The notes below the pieces were generated by a model, which was given only the letters and a program-made list of their open reading frames with translations, was not told the DNA's origin and searched no databases. A stretch of DNA of 8,840 nt from an uncultured bacterium (GTDB taxonomy: Bacteria; Actinomycetota; Coriobacteriia; Coriobacteriales; Coriobacteriaceae). The position numbers and the translations under genes were made by a program. Each line of letters starts with the position of its first letter. Position 1 is the stretch's first letter. Shown here piece by piece: positions 1 through 5,461 of the stretch. The DNA is taken from contig CAJMPK010000055.1 in the NCBI GenBank assembly GCA_905215205.1, positions 1 to 8,840 on the forward strand, given 5' to 3'.

Positions 1-74
1 ATCGGGTCCCTGCGTCCTCGGTCTTCTGGGATTAAAGCTGAAGGGAATAAGGCGCGCTTCGCGCATAGCGTGGA

Positions 75-107
75 GTGCGGCGAGGGCTTCTTGCGTCCTG
101 CGGAGTG
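75..107 (+). repeat. Degenerate copy of an intergenic repeat
   Basis: This stretch closely matches 2885-2916, the right half of the inner hairpin in the nested palindrome after larD. The shared core is TTGCGTCCTGCGGA followed by A or G and then TG, preceded by GTGCGGCGAG. The block GCGTCCTCGG also occurs at 12-21 and again at 2847-2856, so both flanks of the element appear at both loci in the same order. The copy here has lost most of its dyad symmetry. It is either a decayed repeat or a diverged terminator of a gene lying to the left. Confidence 0.5.
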
Positions 108-365
108 TGCCTAAAAGTAAACTAATGGCGGGCCCTGCGATGTCTGGTCTTCGGCGGATCAGCCGCTGGGTGAGGGTGGTGCTTGGGACGACGTGCAAAA
201 AACGGAGTTTTCAGCAGCTAAAGATTGATGCATAGGACTATAGGCGACGTTCGCGGCCTCTGTTGATGCTTTTGCATGACGAATGGGTTTTGGCGATGTT
301 CATATATAGCTGGTTTCTCGCCGCATGCTATCTAGATGGGACGAGTCATGAGGACTATCTAACTT

Positions 366-394
366 TTGAAAGACTTTTGACACCAAAATCTTAT
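366..394 (+). promoter_or_regulatory. Candidate promoter upstream of larA
   Basis: TTGAAA (366-371) and TCTTAT (389-394) are 17 bases apart. They match the -35 box at 5 of 6 positions and the -10 box at 4 of 6. TTGACA at 377-382 lies within it but has no good -10 partner. If used, transcription would start near 402 and leave a leader of over 330 bases before larA, with a terminator inside it. This is a motif match only, with no direct evidence of use. Confidence 0.3.
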
Positions 395-466
395 CCCGCG
401 ATGCTGAATACTCGCAAAAATGCACGCTCCGGAGGGTACTACCCTGCTACGGCTAGAAATCCATGC

Positions 467-507
467 GCCATTTTATGCAATTAATTAACGCATTTATGCA
501 AAATGGC
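467..507. promoter_or_regulatory. Candidate regulator site: paired CATTT(T)ATGCAA repeats inside a palindrome
   Basis: CATTTTATGCAA (469-480) recurs as CATTTATGCAA (491-501), about two helical turns away. The outer ends GCCATTTT (467-474) and AAAATGGC (500-507) form an inverted repeat, and the centre is the AT palindrome TTAATTAA (481-488, one base inside ATTAATTAA). The combination suits a dimeric regulator binding on one DNA face, or an RNA hairpin in the larA leader. Lactobacillus larA is controlled by LarR through a palindromic box in its upstream region. This sequence is in a comparable position, but I cannot say it is the same motif. Confidence 0.35.
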
Positions 508-583
508 TTACGTGCGAACGTCTCGGGGTGGATGTTTGCCTCGGCGCTGCGTAAATCATCCTGTCTATAGTGTCTTTGACAGG

Positions 584-617
584 CGGCCGCGGTTCCCTTT
601 GGGATCGCGGCCGTTTT
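584..617 (+). terminator. Intrinsic terminator or attenuator before larA
   Basis: CGGCCGCG (584-591) pairs with CGCGGCCG (606-613), and TCCC (594-597) pairs with GGGA (601-604) around a TTT loop, with a small bulge. TTTT follows at 614-617. A further outer pair, TTTGAC (575-580) and GTCAAA (625-630), extends the dyad. It ends 122 bases before the larA start codon on the same strand. It either closes a transcript from the left or, if larA is transcribed from upstream of it, acts as a leader attenuator. Confidence 0.65.
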
Positions 618-739
618 GTTGTGGGTCAAATATGAACGTTGTGTTAATGAGTCGGTGGACGGTGGTGTTTTTCGGTGAGCGGCGTATCCTTCCAACGGTT
701 TATCTAGTGTGTCAGTTGAAAGGAAGAGGGCGCTCGTCA

Positions 740-2017
740 TTGTTTGAATGTGAACTGCCGTTTGACCACAAGACGTTGCATCTGGAGCTCGAGGATAAGA
801 ACTTCGCGGGTGTGATGGAAGGTCATCAAAACGAGTTTAAGACTACAAAATCACAGGAAGAGCTGGTAGAGGAGTCGCTTGCCAACCCTTATGGCTCGCC
901 TTCGCTCGAGGAGCTTTGCGCTGGCAAGAAGGACATTGTCATCATTAGCTCCGACCATACGCGTCCGGTTCCTTCGCGTGTAACGATGCCTATTCTGCTG
1001 CATCACATCCATACTGCAGCGCCTGAGGCTCGCGTTCGTATTCTGGTTGCGACTGGTATGCACCGCCCCTCGACGCACGAGGAACTCGTCAACAAGTATG
1101 GCGAGGAGATCGTTGCCAACGAGGAAATCGTTATGCACGTCGCGACTGACGACAGCATGATGAAAAAGATCGGCACCCTGCCTTCTGGCGGCGAGTGCAT
1201 CATCAACAAGATTGCGGCCGATTGCGATCTGCTGCTTGCCGAGGGCTTTATTGAGCCGCACTTCTTTGCCGGTTTCTCTGGTAGTCGCAAGTCCGTCCTG
1301 CCTGGCATCGCCAGCTATAAGACCATCATGTACAACCACAACGGTCAGTTTGTGAATGATTCCCACTCGCGTGCCGGCAACCTGTGCCACAACCACGTGA
1401 GCGAGGACATGTTTGCCGCTGCCGAGATGGCTCACCTTGCCTTTGTGCTTAACGTGGTGCTCAACGGCAAGCACGAGGTCATCGGATCCTTTGCCGGCGA
1501 CATTCACAAGGCGCACGAGGCCGGCTGCGAGTTCGTGAAGAGCCTCGCCGGCGTTGAGCCCGTCGAGTGCGAGATTGCCATCACCACCAACGGTGGCTAC
1601 CCCCTCGACCAGAACATCTACCAGGCCGTGAAGGGCATGTGCGCTGCCGAGGCCACACTTCCCGAGGGCGGCGTGATCATCGATGTCGCCGGTTGCGCCG
1701 ACGGTCACGGTGGCGAGGGCTTCTATCACAACATCGCCGACAACGATCCGGCAGAGTTTGAGCGTGCCTGCATCGATCGTCCCAAGGACGAGACCCTGCC
1801 CGACCAGTGGACGAGCCAGATTTTCGCCCGCATCCTGGCACATCACCCTGTGATCATGGTTACCGACCTGTGCGATCACCAGATGATCAAGGATATGCAC
1901 ATGACGCCGGTCAACACTATCGAGGAGGCGCTCAAGCTCGCCTTTGAGATGAAGGGTGCCGATGCCAAGGTGGCCGTCATTCCCGATGGCCTGGGCGTTG
2001 TCGTCGCTCAGCACTAG
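740..2017 (+). CDS. larA: Nickel-pincer lactate racemase LarA
   Basis: LarA interconverts L- and D-lactate in the cytoplasm using a covalently bound nickel-pincer nucleotide. I chose the TTG at 740 because AGGAAGAGGG (721-730) lies 9 bases before it, and because the resulting 425-residue protein aligns from its first residues with Lactobacillus plantarum LarA (424 residues by recollection). With this start the known functional residues fall at the same numbers as in that enzyme: Asp72 and Arg75 in SSDHTRP, His108 in ATGMH, His174 in EPHFFAG, Lys184 in RKSVLPG (cofactor attachment), His200 in MYNH (nickel ligand), and Gln295 and Lys298 in YQAVKG. All are intact, so it should be active if the cofactor is made. 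An in-frame extension back to 503 crosses the terminator and is not part of the protein. larD follows 49 bases downstream, and the two are probably one transcript. Confidence 0.95.
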   Translation: MFECELPFDHKTLHLELEDKNFAGVMEGHQNEFKTTKSQEELVEESLANPYGSPSLEELCAGKKDIVIISSDHTRPVPSRVTMPILLHHIHTAAPEARVRILVATGMHRPSTHEELVNKYGEEIVANEEIVMHVATDDSMMKKIGTLPSGGECIINKIAADCDLLLAEGFIEPHFFAGFSGSRKSVLPGIASYKTIMYNHNGQFVNDSHSRAGNLCHNHVSEDMFAAAEMAHLAFVLNVVLNGKHEVIGSFAGDIHKAHEAGCEFVKSLAGVEPVECEIAITTNGGYPLDQNIYQAVKGMCAAEATLPEGGVIIDVAGCADGHGGEGFYHNIADNDPAEFERACIDRPKDETLPDQWTSQIFARILAHHPVIMVTDLCDHQMIKDMHMTPVNTIEEALKLAFEMKGADAKVAVIPDGLGVVVAQH

Positions 2018-2066
2018 TACGCGGCCTAAACGAATCGTTTATAACCGACAAGAAAGATAAGGTTTT

Positions 2067-2798
2067 ATGCTTACCAAACTCCTCTGCGAATTCGGCGCAA
2101 CGGCCCTCATGATCATCTTTGGCGTGGGCGTGCACTGCGATACCGTGCTCAAGGGCACCAAGTATCAGGGTTCCGGCCATATGTTTGCCATCACCACTTG
2201 GTCTTTTGGCATCTCGGTCTGCCTGTTTGTCTTTGGCGGCGCCGTGTGCATGAACCCCGCCATGGTGCTTGCCCAGTGCATCGTCGGCTTGGTGCCGTGG
2301 AGCAGCTGCATCCCCTTCATGATTGCCGATATGCTCGGCGGCTTTGTGGGCGCCGTAATCGCTTGGCTTATGTATGCCGATGAGTTCAAGGCTTCCGAGG
2401 GCGTCGTCGACCCCATTGCCCAGCGCAACATCTTCTCGACCAACCCCACCACCGAGGGTACGAACTATGCCCGTAACTTCTTCTGCGAGGCTATCTGCAC
2501 CTTTGTGTTCATCAGCGCCATCCTTGCTGCCGCTAGCCGCGCTGGTGAGAACGTTCTGATGCTCGCTATCTGCGTCGGCCTGATCGTTTGGGCCGTTGGC
2601 ATGGGCATGGGCGGCATCACCGGCTTCGCCATGAACCAGGCTCGTGACCTTGGTCCTCGCATGGCTTATCAGGTGCTGCCGATCAAGAACAAGGCCGACA
2701 ACAACTGGAAGTACGGCCTGCTTGTTCCTGGCATCGCTCCGTTTATCGGTGCCGCTCTGGCTGCACTGTTTGTGCACGGTTTCTTGGGCATGTTCTAG
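2067..2798 (+). CDS. larD: LarD, aquaporin-family lactic acid channel
   Basis: This is a 243-residue MIP (aquaporin/glycerol facilitator) protein with about six hydrophobic segments (roughly 5-24, 40-62, 80-102, 138-157, 164-185 and 219-241). In lactobacilli the larA-linked member LarD moves lactic acid across the membrane, and the position right after larA supports the same role here. The first pore loop has NPA (63-65). The second reads N190-Q-A-R-D194, with glutamine in place of proline; the codon is CAG. The first loop also lacks the usual histidine (GAVCMNPA). AAGATAAGG ends 4 bases before the ATG. There is no signal peptide, as expected for this family. I am sure of the family. The lactate specificity is inferred from the neighbourhood and from overall likeness to remembered LarD sequences. 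Confidence 0.9.
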   Translation: MLTKLLCEFGATALMIIFGVGVHCDTVLKGTKYQGSGHMFAITTWSFGISVCLFVFGGAVCMNPAMVLAQCIVGLVPWSSCIPFMIADMLGGFVGAVIAWLMYADEFKASEGVVDPIAQRNIFSTNPTTEGTNYARNFFCEAICTFVFISAILAAASRAGENVLMLAICVGLIVWAVGMGMGGITGFAMNQARDLGPRMAYQVLPIKNKADNNWKYGLLVPGIAPFIGAALAALFVHGFLGMF

Positions 2799-2820
2799 TC
2801 TGAGGCTACATAGTTGTCCG

Positions 2821-2943
2821 CTGGCCGCATGGGGTAACTTCCCAGCGCGTCCTCGGACATGCAAAAAGGCTCGCTGCGCACTTCGTGCGGCGAGCCTTTT
2901 TGCGTCCTGCGGAATGCGCTGGGAAGTTACCCCATGCGGCCAG
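2821..2943. repeat. 123-base nested palindromic element
   Basis: The outer arms 2821-2848 and 2916-2943 are perfect 28-base inverted repeats (starting CTGGCCGCATGGGG). Inside them, imperfect arms TCCTCGGAC and GTCCTGCGGA lead into a perfect 14-base inner stem (2861-2874 and 2890-2903) capped by CGCAC-TTC-GTGCG. Almost the whole element can fold into one long hairpin or extrude as a cruciform. It lies between the converging larD and TetR genes. The perfect outer arms go far beyond what a terminator needs, and part of the inner sequence recurs at 75-107. That suggests a dispersed intergenic repeat that has captured, or serves as, a terminator. Confidence 0.85.
2856..2903. terminator. Bidirectional intrinsic terminator between larD and the TetR gene
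   Basis: Read on the + strand, a GC-rich stem (GGCTCGC at 2868-2874, with GCGAGCC at 2890-2896) is followed by TTTTT (2897-2901). The left side carries the mirror AAAAA (2863-2867), so the same hairpin also works for the - strand. It lies 58 bases after the larD stop and about 200 bases beyond the TetR stop. It can therefore end both converging transcripts. Confidence 0.8.
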
Positions 2944-3100
2944 CTGCGGGGTCTTTGTTGCGTTCGTACAAGCAACCCAACATATATATCTGAATTTGGA
3001 TGGGAGGGGCTTGTTGCTGGTAGGGGCGTTGGGCTGTTGTCGATACTTTGGGATGGATTGTGCTTTGGGTTGGGGCGGAACTTTGGGATGAGCTTCTTAC
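2944..3100. other. G-rich spacer between converging genes
   Basis: There is no gene here. The + strand is G-rich: four G-runs (GGG, GGGG, GGGG, GGG) fall at 3002-3033. CTTTGGG occurs three times at 17-18 base spacing (3046, 3063 and 3081), two of these within an identical 11-base ACTTTGGGATG (3045-3055 and 3080-3090). It may be decayed sequence; no role is evident. Confidence 0.4.
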
Positions 3101-3640
3101 TTAGTTGAAGAGGGGCTTTATGGCCGAGAGGTAGTCTTTGGCTACGTCGGCTTTGTCTGCTTGGAAGTTATGCCAGGCCCACCATTGGACCATTCCTACG
3201 AAGCTTGAGGCTATGTGGTGTAGTAAGAAGCTGCGGTCCATGGTGCCGGCGGGGCCTGAGGGGTCGACGGGCACGGTTTCGGCTGCGCGCGACATGATGG
3301 TCTTGCGGAGACAGTCGGCGAAGACGCGGGAGCCGGCGCCGGCTACCAGTGCCCGTACACCCTGACGACGATCCCAGAGGTTGTTGAGGATATGATCGAC
3401 TTGCACGAGTGGGTCGTCGAGCGGCGTACCATCGTCGTCGAGGGCGTGGGTGCAGATGTCGCTCACGAGCTCGGACAGTAGGTCGTCTTTGCTCTTGAAG
3501 AGGCCGTAGAACGTGGCCCGACCAACATGGGCACGAGCGATGATGTCGCCGACGGTGATCTTGCCGTAGTCCTCTTCGCGTAGCAGCTCGGAGAACGCCG
3601 CAACGATGGCAGCGCGGCTTTTTTCTTTGCGGGCATCCAT
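3101..3640 (-). CDS. TetR-family regulator in the larBC operon
   Basis: This 179-residue protein has a TetR-type helix-turn-helix at about residues 22-46 (ITVGDIIARAHVGRATFYGLF, with the ATFYGLFKSKDDLL ending typical of the family). A more variable helical C-terminal half (120-179, rich in Trp and His) should bind the ligand. The ATG at 3640 is 2 bases after the larC stop and has no clear ribosome binding site, which suggests translational coupling to larC. The frame stays open upstream of 3640, but that part overlaps larC and is an artefact of GC-rich sequence. As last gene of the operon it most likely controls the lar genes and itself, perhaps in response to lactate or a related acid; this is inference. 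Lactobacilli use the unrelated Crp-Fnr regulator LarR for this job. No larR-like gene is visible here. Confidence 0.85.
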   Translation of the reverse strand: MDARKEKSRAAIVAAFSELLREEDYGKITVGDIIARAHVGRATFYGLFKSKDDLLSELVSDICTHALDDDGTPLDDPLVQVDHILNNLWDRRQGVRALVAGAGSRVFADCLRKTIMSRAAETVPVDPSGPAGTMDRSFLLHHIASSFVGMVQWWAWHNFQADKADVAKDYLSAIKPLFN

Positions 3641-3642
3641 GG

Positions 3643-4554
3643 CTATGCATCCACGTGAACGAGCAGACAACGGAGCGTGCCGGAGCAGCCCTCGTAGGGG
3701 CGCTTGCCTGCGCCGTAGCCGACGGCCTCGATGCGGTAGCAGGCCGGCAGGTGCTCGGTCGTGCGCAGTGCGGCGACGATGGCGGCGCCCGTGGGCGTCA
3801 CGAGCTCGCCGGCGACCGGTGCGGGCGTGAGGGCGATATTGCCTGCTTGGCATAGGTTGACGACGGCGGGCACCGGGATGGGCATAAGACCGTGGGCGCA
3901 GCGAATGGTTCCGTGGCCCTCGGAGAGCGACTCGACGACAATCTCCTCGATGCCCAGGTCGTCGAGGCAGATGGCGACCGAGCAGACGTCAACGATGGAG
4001 TCGATGGCGCCCACCTCGTGGAACATGACGGTCTCGGGCGTTTTGCCGTGGGCCTTGGCCTCGGCGGCGGCGAGCGCGGTAAAGATGGCGAGCGCACGAC
4101 GCTTGGCGCCATCGCTTAGCTGTGAGCCGTCGATGATGGCGGTGACGTCCGCCAAAGAACGGTGGTGATGGTGATGGGCATGATGGTGGTCCTCGTGGCC
4201 ATGGCCATGGGCCTCATGGTCATGCTCGTGGCAGTGCTCGTGCTCGCCATGGCCATGGTGGTGGTGTTCGTGTTCGTGCATATGCTCGACAGCTGCTTCG
4301 TTGCCGTAGAGCCAGGCCATATCGTGATCGTGGTTCTCGAGCTCCTCTGCAAGCTGAACATCGAAGTCACAGGCGTCGATGCCGTGCTTGTTCACGCGCG
4401 TCACGGCAATCTCAAAGCCATCGACCGGCAGCGTGGCGAGCTGTTCGCGCAGGTGCTCCTCGCTGGCGCCCAGGTCGAGCAGAGCCGCGACGGTCATATC
4501 GCCGCTGATGCCCGAGGTTCCGTCGATGATAAGCGTGTGCTGATGGTTGGACAT
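3643..4554 (-). CDS. larC: LarC N-terminal domain protein (LarC1-like), no LarC2 part
   Basis: LarC is the CTP-dependent cyclometallase that inserts nickel into the pincer nucleotide for LarA. This 303-residue protein starts with the family's DGTSGISGDM motif (11-20). It has HEVGAIDSIVDV (179-190), the LTPTGAA-like motif VTPTGAA (252-258) and VGYGAGKR (278-285). Residues 91-131 are a histidine-rich insert with 24 His in 41 residues, a likely nickel store. Full LarC proteins run on for another 100-150 residues (LarC2, the CTP-binding part; in L. plantarum it is joined by a ribosomal frameshift). Here the stop falls just after the first domain and the TetR gene begins 2 bases later, so LarC2 is missing from the locus. 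The start has AAGGAG (4561-4566) 6 bases upstream, overlapping the larB stop codon. Confidence 0.9.
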   Translation of the reverse strand: MSNHQHTLIIDGTSGISGDMTVAALLDLGASEEHLREQLATLPVDGFEIAVTRVNKHGIDACDFDVQLAEELENHDHDMAWLYGNEAAVEHMHEHEHHHHGHGEHEHCHEHDHEAHGHGHEDHHHAHHHHHRSLADVTAIIDGSQLSDGAKRRALAIFTALAAAEAKAHGKTPETVMFHEVGAIDSIVDVCSVAICLDDLGIEEIVVESLSEGHGTIRCAHGLMPIPVPAVVNLCQAGNIALTPAPVAGELVTPTGAAIVAALRTTEHLPACYRIEAVGYGAGKRPYEGCSGTLRCLLVHVDA

Positions 4555-4564
4555 GGAATGCTCC

Positions 4565-5347
4565 TTATCGGGCGCGGGATGTGCCGGCGCTCAGATGATT
4601 GATAAGACTTGCCTGATAGGCGGCACCAAAGCCGTTGTCGATATTGACGACCGAAACGCCGCTGGCGCAGGAGTTGAGCATGGCGAGCAGTGCGGCTACG
4701 CCACCAAAACTTGCGCCGTAGCCCACGCTGGTGGGAACGGCGATGACCGGACAGCTCACCAGACCGCCGACAACGCTCGCCAGAGCGCCCTCCATGCCGG
4801 CGATGGCGATGACCACCTGTGCCTGGGCAAGTTCCTCGGCATGCGCGAGCAGGCGGTGCAGGCCGGCGACGCCCACGTCGTAGAGGCGGTCGACCTCGTT
4901 GCCATAGAACTCGGCCGTCAACGCGGCTTCCTCGGCGACGGGCAGGTCGCTCGTGCCGGCACAGGCGACGACGATGCGCCCGTTGCCGGTAGGGGAGGGC
5001 TTGCCGCCCACGAGGGCGAGCTGTGCGTCCGGGACATATCCCAGGTCGATGCCGTTGTCGAGGAGCTCCGAGGTACGGGCTGCTTTTTCGCTGTCCAGGC
5101 GCGTGACCAGGATGCGCTCCTGGCCGGCATCGCGCAGCGCCTCGATAATGGCGGCGATCTGCTCGGCGGTTTTACCGGCACCGTAGACAACCTCGCCGGC
5201 TCCCTGGCGTACCCCGCGCGAAAGATCGAGCTGTGCAAAACCCAGATCAGCGGTTGGCGCCGTCTGGATGCGCGTGAGGGCGACGGCCGGGGTGACTGAT
5301 CCGCCGGCAACATCGCTCAGCAGCTGCTCAAGATCTCGCTTATCCAT
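4565..5347 (-). CDS. larB: LarB, pyridinium-3,5-biscarboxylic acid mononucleotide synthase
   Basis: LarB carboxylates the nicotinic acid ring of NaAD and cleaves its phosphoanhydride, the first step in making the nickel-pincer cofactor. The 260-residue protein has a LarB N-terminal part and a PurE-like C-terminal half. The latter includes ACAGTSDLPVAEEA (129-142), AIAGMEGALASVVGGL (181-196), PTSVGYG (205-211) and LNSCASGVSVVNIDNGFGAA (224-243). Cys227 in that last block corresponds to the catalytic cysteine that forms an adduct with the substrate. I chose the ATG at 5347 because GAAGGGAA (5354-5361) precedes it by about 6 bases; a GTG at 5380 would add 11 residues without a good binding site. 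It is the first gene of larB-larC-TetR. Its TAA stop overlaps the larC ribosome binding site. Confidence 0.94.
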   Translation of the reverse strand: MDKRDLEQLLSDVAGGSVTPAVALTRIQTAPTADLGFAQLDLSRGVRQGAGEVVYGAGKTAEQIAAIIEALRDAGQERILVTRLDSEKAARTSELLDNGIDLGYVPDAQLALVGGKPSPTGNGRIVVACAGTSDLPVAEEAALTAEFYGNEVDRLYDVGVAGLHRLLAHAEELAQAQVVIAIAGMEGALASVVGGLVSCPVIAVPTSVGYGASFGGVAALLAMLNSCASGVSVVNIDNGFGAAYQASLINHLSAGTSRAR

Positions 5348-5390
5348 ATATGTTCCCTTCGACGGCGCAAAGTCTAGCACTCAAAGGGTA

Positions 5391-5425
5391 TGTTCCCGAA
5401 CACTAAGACAAAATTGTTCGGAAAC
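5391..5425. promoter_or_regulatory. Candidate operator pair upstream of larB
   Basis: TGTTCCCGAACA (5391-5402) is an inverted repeat with perfect 5-base arms and a 2-base centre. A related but imperfect site, GTTCGGAAAC (5416-5425), lies with its centre 24 bases away. On the coding strand they read TGTTCGGGAACA and GTTTCCGAAC. The imperfect site overlaps the -10 box of the proposed larB promoter, and the perfect one falls just downstream of the expected start of transcription. That is the layout of a repressor. The TetR protein encoded at the end of this operon is the obvious candidate to bind, but that link is inferred. Confidence 0.5.
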
Positions 5426-5452
5426 TATAGGACAGACTGATTCAATTGTTAG
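5424..5452 (-). promoter_or_regulatory. Candidate larB promoter
   Basis: Read on the - strand, CTAACA (5452-5447) is followed after exactly 17 bases by TATAGT (5429-5424). The matches are 4 of 6 for the -35 box and 5 of 6 for the -10 box. Transcription should start near 5417, about 70 bases before larB. The direct repeat ATCAGTCT occurs on this strand at 5458-5451 and 5441-5434, the first just upstream of and touching the -35 box and the second within the spacer. The promoter gives larBC-TetR its own control apart from serB. Confidence 0.5.
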
Positions 5453-5461
5453 ACTGATCGA

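Larger units (their letters stand above)
1..739. other. Gene-free region upstream of larA
   Basis: I see no convincing gene here. The open frames are short, lack a ribosome binding site and resemble no family I know. Base composition is more AT-rich than in the genes from about position 220 onward. The stretch holds a degenerate repeat copy (75-107), a small GC hairpin (arms 52-56 and 60-64), two 8-base direct repeats ACTTTTGA (362-369 and 373-380, one helical turn apart), a short perfect palindrome AGGGTACTACCCT (433-445), a larger repeat/palindrome (467-507) and an intrinsic terminator (584-617). It probably carries the control region of larA and the tail of whatever transcription unit lies to the left of the window. 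Confidence 0.6.

Noticed and set aside
263..484. 73-codon + strand frame in the left gene-free region
   Set aside because: No ribosome binding site, no recognisable family, and it ends inside the CATTT(T)ATGCAA palindrome.
463..570. 35-codon leader peptide (starting MRHFMQLINAFMQ) ending 13 bases before the terminator
   Set aside because: The position is suggestive of attenuation, but there is no ribosome binding site and no run of regulatory codons. The repeated FMQ is explained by the DNA repeat.
503..739. N-terminal extension of LarA
   Set aside because: It spans an intrinsic terminator and matches no part of known LarA, while the TTG at 740 has the binding site and the correct residue numbering.
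851..2014. 387-codon open frame opposite larA
   Set aside because: Antisense shadow of larA; every functional LarA residue is in the + frame, and the - frame shows no recognisable motifs.
1977..2975. 332-codon open frame opposite larD
   Set aside because: It runs through the nested palindrome and terminator and has no ribosome binding site or motifs; larD on the other strand is well supported.
3638..3853. Possible programmed frameshift fusing LarC to the TetR protein, since the TetR frame is open upstream into larC
   Set aside because: The overlap translates to an Arg-rich, unlikely sequence, I see no slippery run near the larC stop, and the TetR start at 3640 is well placed. The open frame is a GC effect.
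4162..4602. Hydrophobic + strand frame opposite larC, looking like a membrane protein
   Set aside because: Its Met/Val/Leu-rich stretch is just the reverse complement of the His codons of the LarC insert.
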